Source of the DNA: an uncultured Veillonellaceae bacterium
GTDB lineage: Bacteria; Bacillota; Negativicutes; Selenomonadales; Selenomonadaceae
DNA: 64,000 bases
Assembly: GCA_902801565.1 (NCBI GenBank)
Contig: CADCIX010000008.1
Location: 25,615-89,614, forward strand
Direction: 5' to 3'
In this document: piece by piece, positions 17,001 through 22,771 of the stretch
How the letters are laid out: each line of letters starts with the position of its first letter
Position numbering within the stretch: position 1 is the stretch's first letter
Made by a program: the position numbers and the translations under genes
The notes under the pieces: generated by a model
The model's input: the letters and a program-made list of their open reading frames with translations, nothing else
Database searches by the model: none
Told to the model about the DNA's origin: nothing

Positions 17001-17681
17001 ATCGCAAGTTTTTCTTGCTATGAGAATGCCCAACGCATGCCCCAGTTCATGGCGGAAAGTCCCCACAAAATCCGTTGCCTGCTCATTGGTGGGCAAAATG
17101 GTGTCTGGATCCACCCACCAGCCATCCTCCGTATTCGTACCAGTGCGTTCTGCTCCAAGGTGCTGCCCGATAAGAATAAGTGAAAGTCCGGCATCTCCCC
17201 CCGGAGCATTCTCTTTGATGTAGTTTTCCATCCGTTTGAATTGCTCTTCCACAGAAATGTTCGCCGGAATTACTATTCCTGCTAATTTTTTCATATCATA
17301 GGCATTCAGTTTTTTCCCATCCTGCATCATCAAAGCTGGATAATTATCCGTAATCACATTTTGCCCTTTTAAGGAGTAAGTTAGCGCCCCGGCATTTTGA
17401 AGATTTTTCTGCGTTTTAACAAAAATCTGCCAGGGGGAAGAGAATTTTGACCGCGGAGCAAGTATCCCCGACCAATAAGATGTAGCATCCTTTGTCCCAT
17501 CTCTTAATAGTTCCGGCAAAGTATACTGTGACCCAAATTCCCCCTCATTAAAGAATTCAAATTCAATAAATTTTTGGCCACTGAAGTATACATAGTCCGT
17601 ATCCGATGCCGACACATGACTGCTGAAATTAGCGCTCATGGTCAGGGCTATCAAAAGCGCCAGCTTTTGGAATTGTCTCAT
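14022..17681 (-). CDS. Autotransporter with a zinc-metalloprotease (HExxH) passenger
   Basis: The 1219-residue protein starts with a signal peptide (M-R-Q-F-Q-K-L-A-L-L-I-A-L-T..., cleavage near residue 26). A metalloprotease-like region follows with F-R-H-E-L-G-H-A-L-G at about 205-215 (HExxHxxG zincin motif), then a long Gly/Asn-rich region (400-850) of the beta-helix type, and a C-terminal autotransporter beta-barrel (about 930-1219) ending in aromatic W. It would be exported by Sec, inserted in the outer membrane and display or release its passenger. ATG at 17681 is preferred over the earlier ATG at 17729 because AAGGGGCGGTG and the signal peptide follow from it. It sits between 194-bp pglX-derived direct repeats. 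The substrate is unknown. Confidence 0.85.
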   Translation of the reverse strand: MRQFQKLALLIALTMSANFSSHVSASDTDYVYFSGQKFIEFEFFNEGEFGSQYTLPELLRDGTKDATSYWSGILAPRSKFSSPWQIFVKTQKNLQNAGALTYSLKGQNVITDNYPALMMQDGKKLNAYDMKKLAGIVIPANISVEEQFKRMENYIKENAPGGDAGLSLILIGQHLGAERTGTNTEDGWWVDPDTILPTNEQATDFVGTFRHELGHALGILIARKTCDWDGNVTENDVLYGEGKSEKALYKFADDITDKNSWSLHLVDKNGNHAKPGMMIVTTDGFNIIKKEKPGAVQKDYFIVDDGDFAYFVGNHVTEALAGAKFKGVSGLPVNAWEGDVFEGSHLQTAGMMSHRQYSNYTGFMEAELAVMQDLGYDIDRKAYFGYSVYGNNQTINNTHGYSARNAAGTAYTSAYSVVPLGIGLHVYGAGNTITQSANILTKGTGATGIRVDGEKNTINVPQSTEIHADGKNGKGVLFAYGRNQNLNLAGKVTASGSGGNAVEFNFGSSSNGADDEYRGSYIRYERKVDSETGDITKGTNLALNDMDNNTYNASADELMGEMITNFNLSGKITGGENAIYIGRNAFVKNINVENGAEIKGNIKSEWKHFSKDYGFWDEEVETPYPDKEKKTDTSIIEPLRIQYNGKTYTYNQYIPELVTNLNFNGDINYSGNITGADNMKINVTGGKLTYGGTADVVNVKVEEDAYLYGGTFTVHDKTTELATGFSDNETGKLINHGTIGAASADTDQVINGKLESDGILEAYAGGKKGQIEVSGTANVNDSTVSATHALPGETLTVLTAGTVNGNLANPAGKPYKASGMLVTTGEVDTDTVKVTAQAANNLGEMTAQQTEAYEAMDAMQKSLKGDKRRNEMRSLYTLNDTGAKQALTEISSSAGPQMVSMVQQSTLASRVISDRLRTVFSMRPVEITVPVNHLADSGKPDDGVKMNIELPVAQDNNAWVKFTKNWGDLKGGASYHGSGISGGYDRRLNDKWRGGLFLSYQTMGLGAESSSANIYDTRVGIYAGYHKDAADAYIYADYGWIRNKQHRSLGMLGLGADAKYNAHLMEIGGEYKYDLHASDGRTWHVSPYVGFQLSWLNQSAYTETGAGIFNQRVAGKHNTYFAGQLGMELKRYLKRGSYGLRLGVKHAFAGADPNLSFCYEGNGGSSYTLRNSQDKTHLNLSLFGENEFAKGWFLSGEAQLLKGDHDKDVSASIQFKRVW

Positions 17682-17938
17682 CGTCACCGCCCCTTCTGAA
17701 AATACTCCTAATATAGTAAAATTGCCCAAGGCTATCCAGCCCTGGGCTATGAGTCTACCAGCATTTTTCGTTCGGCTTACGTATAGACAGGCTTTGGCTC
17801 AATGCAAACCGTGTAAAAAGATCTCCGCTGGACACGTCCCTGACCAAGCCTCCAGCCTCAACGGTGAAGGTAGATACTACCTTATATATAGGATAGCATT
17901 GTTGCCCGTCAGTGTCAATAAAATGCTTGTTTAAGCAC
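17682..17938 (-). promoter_or_regulatory. Upstream region of the autotransporter with a 17-bp palindrome
   Basis: This 257-bp spacer holds no gene. AAGGTAGATACTACCTT (17867-17883) is a perfect hairpin, next to an AT-rich TATATATA run (17883-17890) that could serve as a -10 box on the minus strand. The following 150-nt leader is G/C-rich and may fold, but it does not match a riboswitch class that I can recognise. Confidence 0.35.
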
Positions 17939-18892
17939 TCACTTTATCTTCGCCAGCACATCCCCAAACAACGCATAGTTATGCTTCATGCCGTCATCGA
18001 GGTCGATTTCCTGGCGGAGGTCGGCGTAGTGGTGGATTTTTTCTTCATAGAGGTGGATTTCGTCGAACTGCTCCCGGAGCTTTTTCAGGTCACGCTTGAA
18101 TTTGTTCTTGTCGGCCTGACTTGCGGCAGTGTCTATGCGGTTCTGGGTGGTTTCGATGCGGGTCTTGTAGAGTTCCTGCTGTTTGTAGACATAGCCGGTA
18201 CGCATACGGGCAATGGTATCCTTGTCGTAGCGGTGGATATAAACCAGTGCCTTGAAGCTGTTCTTCTTCCCTGCGTCAAAGAGCCAATAGATAGGCCGCT
18301 TCTGGTAGCGTTTGCAATGGTCGATGTAGAAGTCATTGAGGAAGTAGCTACGGATAGTCTCCAGCGGGGTGCCTTTGCCCTCCAGAGCATCATCGATGAA
18401 TTGCAGGTTCTCCCGCTAGTGTTCCTCCCCAAAGGCGGCCTTGAGCCAGATGCAGAAACGCTGCACCATATCGTCCTCGAAGTATTCATCGTCACAGATG
18501 GGAATGATGGCATCTTCGTCCGGCTGGAAGGTTTTATATTTGGAATGGTCGAACTCGCCACCGGCCATGATAAGCCCCGGCTCATCAAGAGAGTAACGGC
18601 CAAACATGCATCCCACGGCGTAGGAAAGGAGGGATTTGACCACATCGGCCTTGGTGAGGACGTAGTTGTTGCCCTTCATGGTGTCGGGGATATCGTCCTT
18701 CGTATCATAGATGCGGGCCACGGTAACATCCTTCTCCGCCACCTCCGGGCTCAGTTCTTCGGTAAGGCCGTAGATGTCGATGAAGATGCGGTTAAGTTCT
18801 TCATCATTGGATTTCAATGTGGCAAAACGCTCGTTGGCGGTCTGCTTGTAGGTGGCGTAGGCATATGCTATATCAGACAAATTTCTGTTCAA
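17939..18892 (-). pseudogene. pglX: pglX remnant: C-terminal part of BREX-1 adenine methyltransferase PglX
   Basis: The minus strand reads N-E-E-L-N-R-I-F-I-D-I-Y-G-L, E-K-D-V-T-V-A-R-I-Y-D, V-K-S-L-L-S-Y-A-V-G-C-M-F-G-R-Y-S-L-D, then after an in-frame TAG at 18416-18418 continues with E-N-L-Q-F-I-D-D-A-L, R-S-Y-F-L-N-D-F-Y, K-R-P-I-Y-W-L-F-D and D-T-I-A-R-M-R-T-G-Y-V. This is the C-terminal third of PglX, the methyltransferase of BREX phage-exclusion systems. The methyltransferase domain with its N-P-P-Y motif is absent: the homology ends at a MITE at 18898. The gene is therefore dead by both truncation and nonsense mutation. No other brx/pgl gene is in the window. Confidence 0.8.
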
Positions 18893-18897
18893 TGGGT

Positions 18898-19063
18898 TAG
18901 GGCGTGTTGATTAATTCACTCACCCCATCTTCACAGTTCTTGACTGTCCCTGCGTCGTTGACATATCCTCGACATAGCACCACTATGCCTCCGGTCTGTC
19001 GCCTAGCAATGGACAGCCAATCCCCGCAAATCTGGGGCAACCTCATTTAATCAACACGCCCTA
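18898..19063. mobile_element. 166-bp MITE with 17-bp perfect terminal inverted repeats
   Basis: TAGGGCGTGTTGATTAA (18898-18914) and TTAATCAACACGCCCTA (19047-19063) are perfect inverted repeats bounded by TA, the target dinucleotide of IS427-type elements. The interior does not code for protein. A third copy of the terminus at 19192-19208 ends an IS remnant, showing that the MITE shares its ends with the IS that probably mobilises it. Confidence 0.75.
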
Positions 19064-19208
19064 AAGCAATACCGCCGCATTGCAACACGCTATGAAAAAT
19101 TAGCTGTACGTTTCCTTGGATTCGTGCATATGTGCTGTGCCTTGATTTGGCTGAAATAACACTGAAATAATGAATATTCATCAATATCTAATTAATCAAC
19201 ACGCCCTA
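19062..19208 (+). pseudogene. IS5-family (IS427-like) transposase 3' fragment with right terminal repeat
   Basis: Directly after the MITE the frame reads K-Q-Y-R-R-I-A-T-R-Y-E-K-L-A-V-R-F-L-G-F-V-H and ends in I-W-L-K at TAA 19159-19161, the standard IS5/IS427 transposase C-terminus. The right inverted repeat TTAATCAACACGCCCTA follows at 19192-19208. The MITE appears to have landed in a TA of this gene. The 5' part of a same-type, same-strand transposase lies at 13433-13808, so both may come from one element split by later insertions. Confidence 0.7.
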
Positions 19209-19312
19209 ATCCCAAAGCAGAAAAAACATTAACAGGGATTTTTCAAAACTTACTTTAATTTTCTGTAAACATCTAGTAAAATTAAGGAAGTGGTAGGGAG
19301 GTGCGCGTTTGT

Positions 19313-20923
19313 ATGATAGGAAAAATACCCAGGTTTGTGATGACAGAAGAAAACTTCAGTTCTGTGCAAAAACAGATAGAGGATAATCTTCTGGAGAAAG
19401 GTATCGAAAATAAGGCGGTTATGCGCTCCAGCATGTTGCTGGAAGATATATGTTGCCGTCTTTTTGCGCATAAGAGCACTCAGGTGCAGGTGGAGATTCA
19501 CCACCGCTTTGGTTCAACCAGTTTGCGGCTGAAATCGGAGGGGGAGGCGTATAATCCTCTAAGTGAGGAAAATACCTGGACAGATGAGGATGTTGATTAT
19601 TATCGCAGTATAGTCCTGAAGAGCAATCGTGACTGGTTGGGGTATTCGCGCAGCAATGGTCGCAATTGCCTGTCCATACAAGTCCGCAAGGACAATAAGA
19701 AGCAAGTGCGCTATACATTGCTGGGCATGATGCTGGGCATCCTGACTGGCCTGGCACTGAAGGGAATATTTTCAGCGGAGATTGTGGGCTTGTTTGATGT
19801 CTACGCAGTGGGCACCGTCCGTACCATGTTCCTTAATGCCATGAACATGATGCTGGCGCCAGTGGTGTTCTTTTCCATCATGGCAGGTATCATGAATCTT
19901 TCTGACGCATCGGATGTGGGGCGTCTGGGGAGGAACATGCTGGGATTGTATCTCTTGACCTCCGTGTGCTCTGCCGGACTCGCGCTCCTTTTGGGCACGA
20001 ATATCTTCAGTGGGGAATTATTGCAGTGGGGTGTTGTCCAGGAAGATGAGGCTGCTCCTTTGTCGCTGTTGGACATGGTAGTGGGCATCATACCGCGGCA
20101 TATGACGGAACCGGTGATGTCGGGTAATATGCTGCAGGTAATCTTTTTGGCGCTGCTATTTGGCCTGACCATGAATAGCATGGGGGATAAGGCGCATCCC
20201 CTGATCAATCTGGTAAAAGCTGCTGACACTCTCTGCCTGCGGGTGATAAGGACTATTGTGCAGTTGGTGCCTTTAGTGGCCTTCCTGTCCATGACCTCAC
20301 TCATCTTCAAGGTGGGGCTGGATTCTCTGCTGACCTTTGTACGTGCGTTGCTGGCTCAGGGGGCGGTGCTGATACTCATGCTGGTGGTGTATGGACTTTT
20401 GGTGGTTGTCATTGGCCGGCTGTCTCCCGTGCCTTTTCTGAAAAAGCTTGTGGCCTTCCTGCCTCTGCCGGCTTCTCTGGGCAGTACGAATGCCGCCATG
20501 CCCTTTTCTATGGAATTCTGTGTGAAACAGCTGGGGGTACAGGAAAAAATGGCGGGCTTTGCCATTCCCATTGGCGCCTCAGTGAAGATGGATGGCAATT
20601 GTGCTTTTATCATCCTGCAGTGTATCATGCTGGCGAAACTGTACGGCATAGATACAAGTGCCGGATTTCTGATGACGTTGGTGCTTACATCTGTGGCATT
20701 GTCTTTTGGTTCGCCGGGAGTAACAGGAGGCGCAATCGTCTGTCTGGCTTCAGTGGCAGTATCTCTGGGCATACCCATAGAAGCCATCGGCATGATGCTT
20801 TCCGTGGATCCTTTGATCTCCATGCTTCGGACGCCCCTGAATTCAGCTGGGGGTATAGCTGCTGCTTTTTTGCTGGCCAGATGCGAGGGGCAGGTGGATG
20901 AGGCGTCCTACCAGGCAGAGTGA
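19313..20923 (+). CDS. Dicarboxylate/glutamate:cation symporter with N-terminal anti-sigma-like HATPase domain
   Basis: Residues 1-125 of this 536-residue protein resemble an RsbW/SpoIIAB-type HATPase: helix R-S-S-M-L-L-E-D-I-C-C-R-L (N-box position, E44), strand V-Q-V-E-I-H-H, a loop S-E-G-E-A-Y-N-P (75-82) like the D-x-G-x-x-F-D-P box and terminal Y-S-R-S-N-G-R-N-C-L (111-120). Residues about 133-525 are a DAACS symporter (eight helices, G-S-T-N-A-A-M-P and M-D-G-N-C-A motifs). Ordinary DAACS proteins lack the N-terminal domain. ATG at 19313 fits GGGAGG 10 bp upstream. A STAS protein follows 101 bp downstream, the usual antagonist of such HATPases. I infer that STAS binding gates the transporter. 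Confidence 0.8.
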   Translation: MIGKIPRFVMTEENFSSVQKQIEDNLLEKGIENKAVMRSSMLLEDICCRLFAHKSTQVQVEIHHRFGSTSLRLKSEGEAYNPLSEENTWTDEDVDYYRSIVLKSNRDWLGYSRSNGRNCLSIQVRKDNKKQVRYTLLGMMLGILTGLALKGIFSAEIVGLFDVYAVGTVRTMFLNAMNMMLAPVVFFSIMAGIMNLSDASDVGRLGRNMLGLYLLTSVCSAGLALLLGTNIFSGELLQWGVVQEDEAAPLSLLDMVVGIIPRHMTEPVMSGNMLQVIFLALLFGLTMNSMGDKAHPLINLVKAADTLCLRVIRTIVQLVPLVAFLSMTSLIFKVGLDSLLTFVRALLAQGAVLILMLVVYGLLVVVIGRLSPVPFLKKLVAFLPLPASLGSTNAAMPFSMEFCVKQLGVQEKMAGFAIPIGASVKMDGNCAFIILQCIMLAKLYGIDTSAGFLMTLVLTSVALSFGSPGVTGGAIVCLASVAVSLGIPIEAIGMMLSVDPLISMLRTPLNSAGGIAAAFLLARCEGQVDEASYQAE

Positions 20924-21024
20924 AGCCTGATTTGAGAAAACATATAGAAGGAAAAAAGCGGCTGGCGTAGAATAGAGTCTAATAGATAAGGGGTTATATT
21001 GAAGCATTAAGGAGTGAAGTGGTT

Positions 21025-21378
21025 ATGGAATTGAAAAAAGAAGTTTTTGGCGTATGGATTCTTTTCACCCTGAAAGGCCGTCTTGATATACAGACAGCGC
21101 CAGATTTTGATAAGGAACTGTTGCCGGAAATTGAGAAGCGCCTGGATATCGCCTTGGATGCCAGCGACCTGAAGTACATCAGCAGTATGGGCATCCGCTC
21201 TCTGATGCTAGCTGCTAAGAAAACCAGCGAAGTCAACCGTCGGGTAGCGATTTGCGGCATGCGTCCTGAAGTAAAGAAGGTTATTGAGTCTGCCGGGGTG
21301 GATGCGTTCATGGATGTGTACGATAACCTTTCAGATCTTCCTTTTGCAGCGGATATCCATACATCAAGACAAGCATGA
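21025..21378 (+). CDS. STAS-domain protein (anti-sigma-factor antagonist type)
   Basis: The 117-residue protein is a single STAS domain: L-K-G-R-L-D-I-Q-T-A-P near the start and D-A-S-D-L-K-Y-I-S-S-M-G-I-R-S-L at 45-60, in which S54 aligns with the phosphorylated serine of SpoIIAA/RsbV. ATG at 21025 follows AAGGAG (21009-21014). In classic partner switching a HATPase kinase phosphorylates this serine and a PP2C phosphatase removes it. No sigma or free anti-sigma factor is nearby; the only adjacent HATPase domain is in the symporter upstream. A PP2C phosphatase is encoded at 39904. Confidence 0.85.
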   Translation: MELKKEVFGVWILFTLKGRLDIQTAPDFDKELLPEIEKRLDIALDASDLKYISSMGIRSLMLAAKKTSEVNRRVAICGMRPEVKKVIESAGVDAFMDVYDNLSDLPFAADIHTSRQA

Positions 21379-21403
21379 GAGCAGTCATCATATATATTTG
21401 CTA

Positions 21404-21434
21404 GCGCAGAGTTTCGGCTCTGCGTTATTTTTTT
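21404..21434 (+). terminator. Rho-independent terminator
   Basis: CGCAGAG (21405-21411) pairs with CTCTGCG (21418-21424) around a TTTCGG loop and is followed by TTATTTTTTT. It closes the symporter-STAS unit. Confidence 0.85.
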
Positions 21435-21491
21435 GCGCAGTTAGCGGCAAGGATAGTAGAATATATGGAGTTTAAGAGGGAGGCGGATTGA

Positions 21492-22118
21492 TTGTTCCAG
21501 AGATTATGGCAAAGAAAAAAGGCAGGAGCTCTGTGGCTATGGGCCAGGCTCCAGCGGGAGGTGGAGCATAAGATTGGCTTGATAGGCGTTCTGTTTGTGC
21601 TGAACTGGTTCACTATTTTCTGGCAGAACCTGCATTATTATCAAAACCAGCAACTGGTGGTACTGGCGGTGGATTTCTTCTTTGTATTGGGGGGGACTGC
21701 CCTGTATGTGGCTCTGTTGGGGTTGTTGCCAGTGAAGGCTGTGGGGCGCGGGCTGCTGTTTATGTCCTTTTTCCTGTCGGCCTTGCTTGGAGGACTGGAG
21801 TGTTTTGCTCTCTGGAATTACCAGGCCCAGATTGGGGCGGGCATCATCACGGCGGTGATGCAGACCAATCCCCAGGAGGCAGGGGAGTTCTTTGCCCGCT
21901 ATGTGGGGATTTTCGGTGTTGTCCTGTCTATTGGCTTCTTTGTCCTCTGTGTGGGCATTTGGCATTATATGCAGGCATTGCGCTGGAAATATCATGCAAA
22001 TGATGAGCAGGTAGAGGCGCCAAGCATGGATGTGAAACTGGTAGAGGGTATGCTCAATGACTGTTTGGAGGCTATCCAAGATATCTTGCCCTCGTCTGCC
22101 CCAGTCCGTGCCCTGTGA
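21492..22118 (+). pseudogene. Truncated phosphoethanolamine-transferase-like membrane protein (N-terminal part only)
   Basis: The 208-residue product has four or five transmembrane segments and the motif I-T-A-V-M-Q-T-N-P-Q-E-A-G-E-F, which is typical of the membrane half of EptA/OpgE-type sulfatases. It ends soon after the last helix; the whole catalytic domain (about 300 residues) is missing, and the final approximately 16 codons run antisense through the 3' end of the cas6-like gene. I regard it as a truncated gene, though a short membrane protein could still be expressed. Confidence 0.6.
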
Positions 22119-22617
22119 GGCGGCCGACGCCGGAGAAGGCGGAGAACTGGGCCAGGAGCAGCAGGAGCTGCTGCTCCTCCCGGGCAAGATGTGAGGTGTC
22201 AAAGCTGAATTCTCCTTCGAAGGCCAGTGTTCCGCGATCCTCCTTGAGATAAACCGTGCGGCTCTGCCCGTGCCAGCGGCGGGGTGGCAGATCCCGGACC
22301 AGGGAACGGATGTCCTGGAGGCTTTGGGCCAGCAGGTCATTCCAGACGGAGATGCGCCAGAAAACCATATCTCCTTTATGGACAGTGAGACTGGTGGGAG
22401 GTCGGTGGTTTTGCATTTTTGTTTTCGGCGGTTGTATTCCGGACAGAGGGGATATGGCGAAGGCTTTTTGCCGTTGCGTGTCGTGGATATATGCGGAAAG
22501 CTCCGGGCTGAGTCCCTGAAGCAGGGAAAAGAAGGCAGCGTGCAGGAGCCTTCCGTGGAACAGGGGGATGCGGGCGGTATTCTTTGCCGACAGGCGGTAG
22601 ACAGCAGCAGCGAGCAT
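22072..22617 (-). CDS. cas6: Cas6-like CRISPR RNA endoribonuclease (short, orphan)
   Basis: The 181-residue protein shows the RAMP/Cas6 pattern: N-terminal H-G-R-L-L-H-A-A-F-F-S-L-L with a downstream Y-I-H-D and F-A-I-S-P-L-S-G, and the C-terminal glycine-rich loop F-S-G-V-G-R-L-T-G-H-G-L-G-Q-T-R. Cas6 cleaves CRISPR repeat transcripts. At 181 residues it is shorter than usual (about 220-270), so part of the middle may be deleted. The ATG at 22617 has a good GAAAGGAGAATCTTT ribosome binding site, so it may still be translated. No CRISPR array or other intact cas gene is in the window; a dead cas1 lies 10 kb away. Confidence 0.7.
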   Translation of the reverse strand: MLAAAVYRLSAKNTARIPLFHGRLLHAAFFSLLQGLSPELSAYIHDTQRQKAFAISPLSGIQPPKTKMQNHRPPTSLTVHKGDMVFWRISVWNDLLAQSLQDIRSLVRDLPPRRWHGQSRTVYLKEDRGTLAFEGEFSFDTSHLAREEQQLLLLLAQFSAFSGVGRLTGHGLGQTRARYLG

Positions 22618-22704
22618 AAAGATTCTCCTTTCAGATGGACAGGGGTTTTCCTTTATTTTTCGACAAGAGAGGGGGAAAACCTCTTTTGCGTTGGGGGGTG
22701 AGGG

Positions 22705-22733
22705 TTCACGAATCCGCCAATAAGTGATATACT
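22705..22733 (+). promoter_or_regulatory. Probable promoter of the U32 peptidase gene
   Basis: TTCACG (22705-22710) and TATACT (22728-22733) with 17-bp spacing lie about 40 bp before the start at 22772. Confidence 0.45.
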
Positions 22734-22771
22734 TTTATAGAAAGAAAATTATTGAAGGAGAAGTCACAGCT

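Noticed and set aside
17700..17900. Possible cyclic di-GMP or other riboswitch upstream of the autotransporter
   Set aside because: The conserved blocks of the GEMM and other classes I know are not present.
11826..22617. CRISPR array near the cas1 and cas6 sequences
   Set aside because: I looked for regularly spaced 25-40 bp repeats and found none; the only repeats are the two-copy blocks and MITE ends listed.
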